DNA of 64,000 nucleotides. Origin: Alkalimonas delamerensis (lineage in GTDB: Bacteria > Pseudomonadota > Gammaproteobacteria > Enterobacterales > Alteromonadaceae). Each line of letters starts with the position of its first letter. Position 1 is the stretch's first letter. The stretch is from assembly GCF_030717955.1 (NCBI RefSeq), contig NZ_JAUZVY010000005.1:186001-250000 (forward strand), written 5' to 3'. The notes beneath the pieces are model-generated. The model worked only from the letters and a program-made list of their open reading frames with translations. It was not told the origin of the DNA and did no database searches. This document shows positions 50,676 through 61,532 of the stretch, piece after piece. The translations under genes were made by a program, and so were the position numbers.

Positions 50676-51683
50676 TTAACGACGCCGACGGCCTTCAGCC
50701 AGCAGCCGATCCAGCTCGGCATTGTTGGCAAAATGTTCACGATTGACCTGCTCCCAACTGCCAAACACGGCTTCCACCGTAAACAGCTCGGTGGTAGGGA
50801 ATTGCTCGGCCACTTCGGCTTTCACCGTGTCGTGATGTACCCGGTAATAGTAGCTGGCCAGCAGCCGCTGCGCAGCTTCACTGTACAAAAACTCCAGATA
50901 GGCTTTGGCCTGAGCTTCAGTGCCGTTGCGACGGACATTGCGATCAATCCAGGCCACCGGAAATTCGGCCAGCACATTGGTCGGCGGCACCACGCGCTCA
51001 AGACCCAGATCCGGGTATTGCTTGATGATGTTGTTGACCTCGGACTCAAAGGTGATCAAGACATCGCCCAGATTACGGTCAATAAAAGAGGTGGTCGCAC
51101 CGCGGCCGCCGGTATCAAACACCGCGACTCGGGCTAAAAACTCGGTCATCCAGGCACGGGCAGCCTCACGGTCATCGCCAAAGCGTTGCAAGGCATCGCC
51201 ATAGGCTGCCAGATAGGTGTAACGGGCATTGCCGGAGGTTTTCGGGTTTGGAAATACCAGGCTGACGCCTTCTTTGGTTAAATCTTCCCAGCTTTGAATG
51301 CCTTTCGGATTGCCTTTACGTACTAAAAACGCCATGGTGGAGTAGTAAGGCGAGGCATTGTTTGGCAAGCGCTCACGCCAGTTTTCCGGCAGCAGGTTGC
51401 CGCGCTGGTGCAAAATATCGATGTCGGTGCTTTGATTAAAAGTCACCACATCGGCACGCAGCCCCTGAATAATGGCCTGGGCCTGGCGCGACGAGCCGCC
51501 ATGCGACTGATTGATGGTCAGGGTTTCGCCGGTTTGTTGCTGCCAGTGCTGCACAAACAGCGGATTAATGTCGGCAAACAGTTCACGGGCAATGTCGTAG
51601 CTGCTGTTCAGCAGCTCTTTGGCCTGCAGTGGCAGTGCCAGTTGGGCTCCGAGCAGGGCAGCAGTCAGTAAAATAGCGCGCAT
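50676..51683 (-). CDS. sbp: Periplasmic sulfate-binding protein
   Basis: A 335-residue binding protein with a signal peptide (1-21, ending LPLQA). Sbp-type landmarks are LLNSSYDIARELFADINPLF, INQSHGGSSRQAQAIIQGL, DVVTFNQSTDID and LVFPNPKTSGNARYTYLAAY. It captures sulfate in the periplasm for CysT-CysW. GGAG precedes the ATG. The last residues GRRRR are basic and unusual. It is the first gene of the minus-strand operon; the cys regulon site (CysB) could not be recognised by eye. Confidence 0.95.
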   Translation of the reverse strand: MRAILLTAALLGAQLALPLQAKELLNSSYDIARELFADINPLFVQHWQQQTGETLTINQSHGGSSRQAQAIIQGLRADVVTFNQSTDIDILHQRGNLLPENWRERLPNNASPYYSTMAFLVRKGNPKGIQSWEDLTKEGVSLVFPNPKTSGNARYTYLAAYGDALQRFGDDREAARAWMTEFLARVAVFDTGGRGATTSFIDRNLGDVLITFESEVNNIIKQYPDLGLERVVPPTNVLAEFPVAWIDRNVRRNGTEAQAKAYLEFLYSEAAQRLLASYYYRVHHDTVKAEVAEQFPTTELFTVEAVFGSWEQVNREHFANNAELDRLLAEGRRRR

Positions 51684-51738
51684 AGCAACTCCAAAATAGG
51701 CTTTGATTCAGCTAAGTTTAATATGCGCTGCAGTTACC

Positions 51739-51765
51739 ACAAAACGAAATGCTAGTCCGTTTTGT
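51739..51765. promoter_or_regulatory. Inverted repeat upstream of sbp
   Basis: A perfect 8-bp inverted repeat, ACAAAACG and CGTTTTGT, with an 11-nt spacer lies 55 bp upstream of the sbp start, in the gap after the solute-binding protein gene. It may be a regulator site or the end of the upstream transcript. Confidence 0.4.
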
Positions 51766-51827
51766 TCTAGATAAGATGCAAAGGTGATAATCTGCTGCCA
51801 GCTCAGAAGGTAGTACTGTTTAACCTT

Positions 51828-52643
51828 TCAGGGAGTGAAGCTGGATGGCTCGGCAACAAGCTGTTCGAGCCGGTCAATCAGCTCTTCCGGAAACACGTGC
51901 TGGTAGAGATCACGCATCCGGCCATCACGGTAACTTTGCTCCAGTGCCTGTTGCCAGCGCTTAATGTAGGACTCAGAGTGATCCAATGAAAACGCCAGAT
52001 AGAGTGCAACATCGTCAATTGGAGTGATTTTTACCAGCTCGGTGCCTTGTGCTGCCAGTTCTTGCTTGAGTGGCTCCGCAAAAAATTCATTCCAGATAAT
52101 CAGATCGACCCGCTGTTGCAAAAACATATCGCGGCACTGTGCTTTGCGTACCGTCAATACCAACTGTTGTTCAGGGATAAAGCCTAACTGCAGCAGATGC
52201 TGCAGATAGATGGAGTCACGATATTCGCAGGCGGTATGCAGTTGGCTCAAGGTGTCTGCGTTGCTATCAGCAGTCATGTGATCTTGGCGGCCATATACCC
52301 AGAGCCGGTATACTTTTAACGGCCCGACCCAGTGAAATAGTGGCAATCGTTCATCGCTCAGCGCTGTTTCATACAGCGCGGTGCGTGGCTGTGAGGTGGC
52401 GGTATGGAAGGCTCGGGCCCAGGGCAGCAATTCGATGTGAATGGCTTCATCAAGTTCTGCGGCCAGCAACCTTATCAGTTGGGTGGTGGCGCCATCCACC
52501 TCTCCTTGATCGTTAAGATAACTGGCCGGGAAGCTGTGCTCGGTCAGTATGCGAAGTGGTGTGCTGTTTTCGTTGGCAATGGCTGCATGAGGCAAGACAC
52601 CAAGGCAAAGCGAGCAAAGTAGCAGCATTGATTGCAGTGACAT
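51828..52643 (-). CDS. SBP_bac_3-type periplasmic solute-binding protein
   Basis: A 271-residue extracellular solute-binding protein family 3 member with a signal peptide (about 1-23, ending AIA). It shows LRILTEHSFPASYLNDQGEVDGATTQLIR, a common start for amino-acid-binding or sensor-type SBPs in Alteromonadales. No ABC permease or ATPase is adjacent, so it may be an orphan binding protein or a sensor partner rather than part of a transporter. The ligand is unknown. Confidence 0.85.
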   Translation of the reverse strand: MSLQSMLLLCSLCLGVLPHAAIANENSTPLRILTEHSFPASYLNDQGEVDGATTQLIRLLAAELDEAIHIELLPWARAFHTATSQPRTALYETALSDERLPLFHWVGPLKVYRLWVYGRQDHMTADSNADTLSQLHTACEYRDSIYLQHLLQLGFIPEQQLVLTVRKAQCRDMFLQQRVDLIIWNEFFAEPLKQELAAQGTELVKITPIDDVALYLAFSLDHSESYIKRWQQALEQSYRDGRMRDLYQHVFPEELIDRLEQLVAEPSSFTP

Positions 52644-52716
52644 CTTGCCCCCTGTACTCAGCTTTGACTTTCATTAGTATGGTAACTAAAGTGCGCGAGC
52701 GCCACTGCTGGCTACC

Positions 52717-54000
52717 TTAACCAACCAGCAATTGCCAGCCCATGCCCAGCAAAGCGCAGCTGCCCAGCAGAGTAAAAAGCCCACGTTTGAAGCCAAACAA
52801 CAACAAGCAGGCAACAAGCGTCAGCGCCAGCATGACGAGGTTGATGCTAGCTAACTCTGGCAGCAGCAAGCGCAGACCATAGCCTTCCAGAACCAGGCGC
52901 TCGGCAAAGAGCACATTCAGACTGAACCACAACGCCAGATTGGCAATCACGCCCACTACAGCGGCGGTAATACCCGCCAGCGCTTTGGCTAGCGCCTGAT
53001 GATGGCGCAGCTTTTCGACGTAGGGTGCTCCGGCAAAGATCCAGACAAAGCAGGGCAAAAAGGTGACCCAGGTGGTGAGAATAGCGGCCAGCACAGCGCC
53101 GCCAAGGCCATACTCACGAAAACCGGCCAGAAAACCAACAAATTGGGTGACCAGGATGAGCGGGCCGGGCGTGGTTTCGGCCAGGCCCAGGCCATCGACC
53201 ATTTCGCCGGGTTGCAACCAGCCGTAGTGCTCGACTCCTTGCTGGGCGACATAACCCAGCACCGCATAGGCACCACCAAAGGTCACTACCGCCAGCTTGG
53301 AGAAAAACAGCGCCAACTGGCTGAAAACCTGATCGCCACCCAGCAGCCACAACAGGCCAAACACAGTCAGGGCCCAAAGTGCCGCACAGCCCACTGCCGC
53401 GGTTTTGGTGCCGGGGCGAAGCTCGGGCGATAACGATTGGGCTGGTTCAGGTGCTGCGCTTGCCGGGGAAAGCCTGGCACTGAGGTAACCCACCAAGCCA
53501 GCGCCAAGCACCACCAGTGGAAACGGCAGGTTAAACGCAAACAGGGCGACAAAACCGCCGATGGCCAGAGCCCAGGCCAGCCGGTTTTTCAGCGTTTTCT
53601 GGCTGATGCGAAACAAGGCTTGCAGCACGATGGCCAGTACCGCCGCTTTTAAACCAAAGAACAATCCCTGCACCAGCGATACATCCCCCAGCAATACATA
53701 GAGCAGGGAAAGCAGCAAAATCAGCACAGCGCCTGGGACAATAAACAAAATACCGGCCACCAGGCCGCCTTTCACGCCATGCAACAGCCAGCCGATGTAG
53801 GTCGCCAGCTGCTGGGCCTCGGGCCCGGGCAGCATCATGCAGTAATTGAGCGCATGCAAAAAACGGTCTTCATCGACCCAGCGTTTTTCTTCCACCAGAA
53901 TGCGGTGCATCAGCGCAATTTGTCCGGCCGGGCCGCCAAAACTAAGCAGGCCAATACGCCACCAGACGGCGAGGGCTTCACGAAAGGAGATATCCGACAT
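52717..54000 (-). CDS. chrA: Chromate efflux transporter ChrA
   Basis: A 427-residue membrane protein of the long, two-domain CHR family, with about 10-12 helices. Each half carries the conserved FGGPAGQIALMHRILVEEKRWV-like region: LSFGGPAGQIALMH in the first half and VTFGGAYAVLGYVAQQGVEHYGWL in the second, followed by PGPEAQQLATYIGW and ETTPGPLILVTQFVGF. ChrA exports chromate, a sulfate mimic that enters through sulfate importers. It is two genes away from sbp-cysTW, which fits chromate leakage through that importer (inference). The ATG at 54000 is used; the TTG at 54006 is in frame and less likely. Confidence 0.93.
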   Translation of the reverse strand: MSDISFREALAVWWRIGLLSFGGPAGQIALMHRILVEEKRWVDEDRFLHALNYCMMLPGPEAQQLATYIGWLLHGVKGGLVAGILFIVPGAVLILLLSLLYVLLGDVSLVQGLFFGLKAAVLAIVLQALFRISQKTLKNRLAWALAIGGFVALFAFNLPFPLVVLGAGLVGYLSARLSPASAAPEPAQSLSPELRPGTKTAAVGCAALWALTVFGLLWLLGGDQVFSQLALFFSKLAVVTFGGAYAVLGYVAQQGVEHYGWLQPGEMVDGLGLAETTPGPLILVTQFVGFLAGFREYGLGGAVLAAILTTWVTFLPCFVWIFAGAPYVEKLRHHQALAKALAGITAAVVGVIANLALWFSLNVLFAERLVLEGYGLRLLLPELASINLVMLALTLVACLLLFGFKRGLFTLLGSCALLGMGWQLLVG

Positions 54001-54134
54001 CAGCAAGGGCTTTCGTTATTTCAAAACAACAGTATAGCGATTTTTGCTGGCAGGACTATGGCAAAAATGTGACAGCGATGAATGCGAAAAAGGCCAGCAG
54101 AAGCTAGCCTTGAAGAGCGTGTTGTGAGTGAACA

Positions 54135-57100
54135 TTAATTCCTCGGTTCAAACTCAAACGGCTGGCGTGGCCGTTCGCGCAGGCCAATTTCGTTCATACT
54201 TTCAGCATCGAACAAGCGGCCGTTGACCATGGTGTAGCGCACCCGATCACTGACTCGGATGTTTTCCAGTGGGTTGCCATCAATCACAATCAGATCGGCC
54301 AGCTTGCCGACTTCAATGCTGCCTAGCTGGTGATCCATGCCATAGGTAATGGCTGGGTTGATGGTGGCGGTGCGCAGGGCTTCCAGTGGGGTCATGCCGC
54401 CCTGGGCAAACATCCAGATCTCCCAATGGGCGCCTAAACCTTCGCGCTGGCCATGGGCACCGATGTTGGCAAGGATGCCTCGATCGGACATTTGCTTGGC
54501 CGTTTCCACCACCGCAAAGTGGTTGTAGTGATGCTCAGGGGCTTTTTCCCGCCGCATGCTGCGTGGTGCCAGCTGGTCCATCGGCACATAACGGCTGAGC
54601 CGAGGGTGTTGCCACACTTCGGTGGTGTCGTACCAGTAGTTTTCTCCCCAGATGCCGCCATAAGCGACGTTCAACGTCGGGGTGTAAGCCATGCTGCTGG
54701 CTTCCCACAGTTGCAGCACATCCTCGTACACCCGGGCCGAGGGCAGGGCATGCTCCAGCGTGGTGTGGCCATCGACCAGCATGGTCAGGTTGTGTTGCAG
54801 CAAGGAGCCGCCTTCGGGCACCACCATCATGCCCATCTCACGGGCAGCTTGGATCACCTGCTGGCGCTGATCACGCCGTGGTTGGTTGTAGCTTTTCACC
54901 GAAAAAGCACCGACTTTTTGCAGTCGCTCCAGATGAAACTTGGCGTCATCCAGGCTGTCGATATGCGAGGTAAAGCCTGGGATCTCTGCGCCGTAAATAA
55001 TGGCACCGGTCGAGAAAATACGCGGCCCGGCAATATGACCGGCCTGCTGCATTTCACTGGCGGTGAAGATTTCCCGGGTGTTGTTGGATGGGTCGTGAAT
55101 GCTGGTCACGCCAAAAGTCAGACCTGCGTAGTTCAGCCAGTTTTGCTGGGGAATGATTTGATTGACCCCTTGAGCACCATGAGCATGGGCATCAAACAGG
55201 CCTGGCATCAGGGTTTGGCCTGTGATATCAAACACCTTAGCGCCACGCGGAATGCTGACCGCATCGCGGCTGCCGACAGCGGCAATTTTGTTGTTGGTGA
55301 TAAGCACCACCGCGTCTTGCAGCACTTCATCGCCATTCATGGTAATGACCTGGCCGCCCACAAAGGCAACGCTGCCTTGTGGGATATCGGCCGGAACGGT
55401 AAAGCCCAGCGAAGTGCCATTTTCGGCGGCAAAGTCGGTTGGTTGTTGCTGATCAAACAAGCCGGCGATGGAAGCATGGTACAGCTCCGGGCCTAAGGTC
55501 CAGTACAGGTGCTGGCTGTCGGCGCTCCAGCTGATGTGCTCGCCGGCCCGTACCGAGAGTTGATGCACCGGGAACTGACGATCACGGCCACTGATGTTGA
55601 TCACACTGCCGCGCTCGACAAAAGGCGTGACAAAAACCTTAAAGCGATCGGTAAAGGCCAGGTAGTTGCCATTGGGCGAAAGCCGGAACTCGGTGCCATG
55701 GGCGGCAGTGTACAGCACCCGCTCTTCTTTGGTGCGAAGATCGATGCTGATAAGAGCCGGACCGCCGCGATTGGCCATGGCGTAGACCCGATCGTTGCGT
55801 GCTCCAAACATCGGCATGCTGCCCTGACGGGTGAGCAGCTCGGGCTCACCGCCGCCGACCGGCACCTGATACAAGCCAGTATGCAGCGACCACTGCCTGG
55901 GTAAAATACTGCCAGCGCCGGCTTTGCGATACACCACGGTACGGCCATCCGGGCTAAAGGTCGGCTCAACGTATTTGCCGGGCTCAGACACCAGCTCGCT
56001 GACACGATTGTTGCGCAGGTTCAGCAGCTTAACCCGGCCTTGCTGCTGATCGTTCCAGCTGGTGTAGACCAGTTGGCGGCCATCGCGGCTAAACTGCGGG
56101 TAAAACTCAAACTCATCGTTTTGGCGGGTTAGCCGGCGTGGACGAGGGTTGTCGATGTCGGTGAGGTACAAATGGCCAAGTGCGGAGAAGACTGCCCGCT
56201 TGCCATCCGGCGAGACCTGCACAAAGCGCAGCATCTTCACATCGACGTTGGTTTTATCCAGATCCTGTTGTACCCGCAGCGCAGTCTGGATTTGCTTTTC
56301 GGTATCAACCTGGAAAGGGATCTGCGCCAGTTCACGGCTGCGCACATCGAGTTTATGCAGTTTGCCAGCGGCCCAGAACACGATGTGGCGGTTATCCGGG
56401 GTCCAGCTTAAGGTGGGATAGACACCATGAATGGCCCAGGTTTCCTGCATATCGCGCTCTAAACCATCGTACAGCTTAATTTGTTCACCGCTTTGGGTAT
56501 CGTACAAAAACAAGGTGCTTTGAAAATCGCGCCGGCTGATGTACGCCAGGTAGCGGCCATCATGCGATGGCGTTGGCCGGATAGCACCACCGCGGCCACT
56601 GATGATGGTGTCTATTTCGCCGGTCTCCAGCTCAAAGCGCTTGATGCTGTAGATACCGGACTCGGAGTCCTTGTTGTAGTGAAAGGTTTGGCCCGGGGTG
56701 TCGTCCTGCGAATAATAGACGTACTTGCCATCGGGGGAAAACGCCGGCTCACCCAGGTCTTTTTGCTGATTGGGGCGGGCGGTTAGCATCACACCGCTGC
56801 CGCCAGTTTTGTGGTACAGCCAGATTTCGCCAGCACCTAGGGAGCGGGTGCCGGTAAAGTGCTTGCGACCGACCAGAAACTCACCATCCGGGCTCCAGGC
56901 TGGGCTGTTCAGCAAGCGGAAACTTTCATCGGTCACTTGTCGGGCATTGCTGCCATCCAGATCCATGATCCAGAGGTTATCGCCACCGCCCTGATCGCTG
57001 GTAAAGGCAATGCTGTTGCCATCTGGGCTAAAGCGTGGCTGCATATTCCAGGCAATGTCATTGGTCAGCGCTGTGGCGTTACCGCCGCTGATCGGCATGG

Positions 57101-57344
57101 TGTAAATATCGCCCAGCAAATCAAACACCAGGGTGTTGCCATCCGGGCTGACATCGACATTCATCCAGGTGCCCTGGCTGGTGGAAATGGAAACGGTTTT
57201 AAACTCGCCCATCGGCTGATTGACTTGCCAGCCTTTGGTTTCGTTTGCCTCGTTTGCAGCGTTATTTGCTTCTTCAGCCAGCAGCGGCGCGCCACCGAGC
57301 AGCGCACTGACGGCCAGCGCCAGCAGAGTTTTAGAGGTGGTCAT
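54135..57344 (-). CDS. TolB-like beta-propeller plus amidohydrolase fusion protein
   Basis: A 1069-residue secreted protein. ATG 57344 has AGGAA upstream and starts a signal peptide (residues 1-23, ending LLA). Residues about 50-640 hold repeated WD40-like/PD40 beta-propeller blades (SPDGNTLVFD, SPDGNSIAFTSDQGG, SPDGKYVYYS, SPDGKRAVFSALGH). Residues about 670-1055 are an amidohydrolase with the metal motif GLFDAHAHG, a GHTTLEHA step and LADLIVIDGNP at its end. Similar TolB-amidohydrolase proteins are common in Alteromonadales and Xanthomonadales and may be peptidases or imidazolonepropionase-like; no substrate is known. The gene stands alone with a promoter in the 57345-57556 gap. Confidence 0.9.
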   Translation of the reverse strand: MTTSKTLLALAVSALLGGAPLLAEEANNAANEANETKGWQVNQPMGEFKTVSISTSQGTWMNVDVSPDGNTLVFDLLGDIYTMPISGGNATALTNDIAWNMQPRFSPDGNSIAFTSDQGGGDNLWIMDLDGSNARQVTDESFRLLNSPAWSPDGEFLVGRKHFTGTRSLGAGEIWLYHKTGGSGVMLTARPNQQKDLGEPAFSPDGKYVYYSQDDTPGQTFHYNKDSESGIYSIKRFELETGEIDTIISGRGGAIRPTPSHDGRYLAYISRRDFQSTLFLYDTQSGEQIKLYDGLERDMQETWAIHGVYPTLSWTPDNRHIVFWAAGKLHKLDVRSRELAQIPFQVDTEKQIQTALRVQQDLDKTNVDVKMLRFVQVSPDGKRAVFSALGHLYLTDIDNPRPRRLTRQNDEFEFYPQFSRDGRQLVYTSWNDQQQGRVKLLNLRNNRVSELVSEPGKYVEPTFSPDGRTVVYRKAGAGSILPRQWSLHTGLYQVPVGGGEPELLTRQGSMPMFGARNDRVYAMANRGGPALISIDLRTKEERVLYTAAHGTEFRLSPNGNYLAFTDRFKVFVTPFVERGSVINISGRDRQFPVHQLSVRAGEHISWSADSQHLYWTLGPELYHASIAGLFDQQQPTDFAAENGTSLGFTVPADIPQGSVAFVGGQVITMNGDEVLQDAVVLITNNKIAAVGSRDAVSIPRGAKVFDITGQTLMPGLFDAHAHGAQGVNQIIPQQNWLNYAGLTFGVTSIHDPSNNTREIFTASEMQQAGHIAGPRIFSTGAIIYGAEIPGFTSHIDSLDDAKFHLERLQKVGAFSVKSYNQPRRDQRQQVIQAAREMGMMVVPEGGSLLQHNLTMLVDGHTTLEHALPSARVYEDVLQLWEASSMAYTPTLNVAYGGIWGENYWYDTTEVWQHPRLSRYVPMDQLAPRSMRREKAPEHHYNHFAVVETAKQMSDRGILANIGAHGQREGLGAHWEIWMFAQGGMTPLEALRTATINPAITYGMDHQLGSIEVGKLADLIVIDGNPLENIRVSDRVRYTMVNGRLFDAESMNEIGLRERPRQPFEFEPRN

Positions 57345-57556
57345 AACAGGTTCCTGAGTTGGTTGTGCTGTTTTGTTTTGGTTATTGCGCAACCATGCCA
57401 CAAAATCTGCAGCAGGTTAAGCTGCGACGCTCGGAAATGGGACTAATGCGATGGGTTTGGCGATAAGTGTTTGTCCATGATATTTTACTTCGAACAAACC
57501 TATCTTTGTTTGTGGTTAAAAGATAGTGTGAAGTAACACACCGAGAAACTCCCGCT

Positions 57557-57913
57557 ATGCAAGAGCCAGACTACAGTACTTACACCCGAGACGAATTACT
57601 CCAGGTAAGCCGGGACATAGATAAAGAAGCGTTTCCGCAAAGATACCAACGCGTGATGCAAGAGCTGGAAAAGCCGAGGCCGACACCGCAAAAAAAGTTG
57701 ATGCTATCTGCTAAGAATATGCATTTACTGGGTTTTATTTTAGCTTCTGCTATTGCTGCTTTTTTGCTTTATCAGGAGAGAGTTATCATTCGAGTTGGTC
57801 GGTATGCCACGATGGAAGATGAACCTATGCAATTTTGGTCTACGGTTGCGCTAGCTGTGTTTTTAGCCTTAATAGAGTTGAGTCAGTATGTACGTGCCAG
57901 GAAGCGTGCTTAA
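57557..57913 (+). CDS. Small membrane protein of unknown function
   Basis: A 118-residue protein. The N-terminal 35 residues (YSTYTRDELLQVSRDIDKEAFPQRYQ) match a short motif found at the start of several uncharacterised proteins. Two hydrophobic helices follow (about residues 54-72 and 91-109), with a basic C-terminus (RARKRA). The codon use is more AT-rich than its neighbours, which could mean later acquisition or low expression. It ends in a good intrinsic terminator. Function unknown. Confidence 0.65.
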   Translation: MQEPDYSTYTRDELLQVSRDIDKEAFPQRYQRVMQELEKPRPTPQKKLMLSAKNMHLLGFILASAIAAFLLYQERVIIRVGRYATMEDEPMQFWSTVALAVFLALIELSQYVRARKRA

Positions 57914-57924
57914 CTTGCACGCTT
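57902..57924 (+). terminator. Intrinsic terminator of the small membrane protein gene
   Basis: A perfect 8-bp stem (AAGCGTGC/GCACGCTT) with a 7-nt loop containing the stop codon, followed by CTTTTG. The stem is also palindromic toward the convergent MacB-type gene. Confidence 0.8.
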
Positions 57925-57941
57925 CTTTTGGTATATTTGCT

Positions 57942-59167
<1,226 letters not shown>

Positions 59168-59171
<4 letters not shown>

Positions 59172-59917
59172 GCCAGCCCCTCCTGTTGTTTTTGAGCCCG
59201 GTACGAAGCCAGGTGCTCGCTGGCAGATGCGGCTTGCACCGCTTTGTCGCTTTGCACACGGCCATCGCGGAAGATCAGTTGTCGGCTGGCAAAGGCAGCC
59301 ACCTCAGGCTCATGGGTGACCAGCACAATGGTTTTACCTTCCTGATTCAGTTGTTGGAACAACTGCATGATTTCCAGACCGGTTTCGGTATCCAGTGCGC
59401 CGGTGGGCTCATCGGCCAGCACCACAGCGGGCTGATTGACCAGAGCGCGGGCAATGGCGACTCGTTGCTGCTGACCACCGGACAGCTGGGACGGGTGATG
59501 ATCCATCCGCTCGGCCAGGCCAACCCGGCGCAGGCACTCAATGGCAAAGTCCTGATGACCATCGTGATCCTTGCGGTACAACAGTGGCAGCAACACGTTA
59601 TCCAGCGCCGTAGTGCGGGGCAGCAGATTAAACTGCTGAAAGACAAAACCGATGTAGCGGTTGCGAATGCGGGCCAGCTCGGCGGCGGATAAATGGGTGA
59701 CGTTTTCACCCTGGATGCGGATTTCCCCGGAGCTCGGTGAGTCCAGGCAGCCCAGCATATTCATAAAGGTTGATTTGCCCGAACCTGACGGGCCCATCAC
59801 GGCAATAAACTCACCTTGCTGAATCTGCACATCCACCCCCGCCAGCGCTTGCACTTGCTGCGAGCCCATGCGGTAGCTTTTGGTCAGCCCGATGCTTGCA
59901 ATGACCGGTTGGCTCAT
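59168..59917 (-). CDS. MacB/LolD-type ABC ATPase
   Basis: A 249-residue ATP-binding protein. Walker A GPSGSGKST, signature LSGGQQQR, Walker B AVVLADEPTGALD, and the H-loop VTHEPEVAA are intact. The GSPSSGEIRIQGENV-like text (here CLDSPSSGEIRIQG) and ALDNVLLPLLY match the LolD/MacB branch. It powers the membrane-bound MacB-type permease with which it overlaps. It overlaps the adaptor gene stop as well. Confidence 0.95.
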
Positions 59918-61353
59918 CGATCGGCCCTCACTGCGCGCACGATGATTTGCTCCTCCTCACCCAGTTCACCGGAAAGCAGCTCGGTAAATTCATCGTTGGC
60001 AAGACCCACCCGCACCCGGCGCAGTTCAGGCTCCTGGCGGGCATTCAGCACCCAGACCTCGGCCATGCGGCCTTGTTCACCGCGGCCCTGCGTTTGCTGG
60101 CGCTGCTCGGCCATCAGGCTCTGATAACGGCTGAACTCTTCCTCACTCAGTACCAGTCGCAGTTCATTGGTCAGCGCTTGCCTAGCTTGTTGAAACGCCT
60201 GGCGGGGATTGCTCATGGGATTATTGTTCTGCTGGCTGCGAAGTTGCTGCAGGTTTTGATTAAACTCCTGCAGCATACGCCGTACCTGGCGTTCTTTATC
60301 GGCCGGTAAATCCAGTTGACGCAACAGCTCTGCCGTGCGATCGGCCGGCTGTTGGCCGCTTTGCTGCGCACCCGCTGGGCGAAAACGCAGGGCGGCATTG
60401 GGAATGCGCAGCACATCCTGCTGCTGGCCAATGATAAAGTTTAAGTTGGCGGTCATCCCTGGCAGCAACAGCTGCTGGCGGTTGGGCGCATCAATAATGA
60501 CTTTGTAAGTCACCACATTGGCGACATTGGTGGCGGCTTTACGTACCTGCGACACTACGCCCTGAAACTGCCGGTCTGGGTGGGCATCGACCTGAAAGCG
60601 CACCTGCTGGCCGGCTTCGATTTTGCCAATATCCGCTTCATCGACATCGGCTTCGATTTGCATCTGCGATAAATCCTGCGCAATGGTAAAGAGGGTGGGA
60701 GCCGATAGACTGGCGGCCACGGTTTGGCCGACATCGACCTGACGGTCAATCACGGTGCCATTGACCGGTGAACGGATTTGGGTGCGATCCAAATCCAGTT
60801 GGTGTTGCTCCAATTGCGCCTGGCGCTGGGTGAGTTGGGCTTTGGCGCTTTGCAGCTGAGCCTGGCTGACCAGAATTTGTGCTTTGGCTACTTCATAATT
60901 GGCCAGCGCATTGTCCACTTCGGTCTGATTGGTCAGGTTTTGCTGCATCAGCTGCAGTTGGCGCTGATAGGCCCGCTCCAGCCGCAACAGTTCGGCCTGA
61001 GCTTTTACCAGATTGGCTTCTTGCTGAATGACATTGGCTTCGCTCATCTGAATATCGGCTTCGGCCTGACGAACCCTGGCCTGAAAGGTGCGATCATCCA
61101 GCCGGGCAATCAACTGCCCTTGCTCAACATCGGCGTTAAAGTCGGCATAGATGGCGGTAATCAAACCGGAGACCTCCGAGCCTACCTCGACGGTGACCAC
61201 GGCTCGGGTGGTCCCTGCGGTGTTGACCACACTTTCGATGGCGCCGCGACTTAGCGACTGTGTTTGGTACAGTACACGTTCACTGGAGGACGATGGCCAC
61301 CATAAAAACGCAATGACAGCGACTGCAACGACCGCTCCAATCCAATATCGCAC
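59914..61353 (-). CDS. MacA-type periplasmic adaptor with extra helical insert
   Basis: A 479-residue adaptor, longer than usual (about 370-390). GTG 61353 has AAAGGAGAAG. A single N-terminal TM anchor (IGAVVAVAVIAFLWW, 5-19) is followed by the lipoyl domain (VEVGSEVSGLITAI), a Gln-rich alpha-hairpin of about 90 residues, and beta-barrel (VDVGQTVAASLSAPTLFTI). A roughly 100-residue helical insert (about 328-428) containing LLRQLDLPADKERQVRRMLQ and LSEEEFSRYQSLMAE is inserted before the last VWVLN strand. It is the first gene of the efflux operon. Outer-membrane partner not seen. Confidence 0.92.
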   Translation of the reverse strand: MRYWIGAVVAVAVIAFLWWPSSSSERVLYQTQSLSRGAIESVVNTAGTTRAVVTVEVGSEVSGLITAIYADFNADVEQGQLIARLDDRTFQARVRQAEADIQMSEANVIQQEANLVKAQAELLRLERAYQRQLQLMQQNLTNQTEVDNALANYEVAKAQILVSQAQLQSAKAQLTQRQAQLEQHQLDLDRTQIRSPVNGTVIDRQVDVGQTVAASLSAPTLFTIAQDLSQMQIEADVDEADIGKIEAGQQVRFQVDAHPDRQFQGVVSQVRKAATNVANVVTYKVIIDAPNRQQLLLPGMTANLNFIIGQQQDVLRIPNAALRFRPAGAQQSGQQPADRTAELLRQLDLPADKERQVRRMLQEFNQNLQQLRSQQNNNPMSNPRQAFQQARQALTNELRLVLSEEEFSRYQSLMAEQRQQTQGRGEQGRMAEVWVLNARQEPELRRVRVGLANDEFTELLSGELGEEEQIIVRAVRADR

Positions 61354-61532
61354 AGACTTCTCCTTTTCCAGCTATGTGGTTTGTATCCAGACTATAGAAA
61401 GCTTTGCCTTTTGCGCCAATACCATACAGCGTAAAGGTTGTGTAAAGCTGCAGTCTTTACCCTCAAAAATGATCGTTTTGTCGCATGCTTTGGTACTATG
61501 CTTAAACTATTGCTGTTCGTTTGAGGTGCATG
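61354..61532. promoter_or_regulatory. Divergent promoter region between MacA-type operon and protease gene
   Basis: A 179-bp AT-rich gap serving two divergent genes. No clear inverted repeat was recognised. A TACTAT hexamer (61494-61499) with nearby T-rich sequence could be the protease -10 element. Nothing more can be said by eye. Confidence 0.3.

Noticed and set aside
54453..55496. A 347-residue plus-strand frame
   Set aside because: Antisense of the propeller-amidohydrolase gene; no signal or domain.
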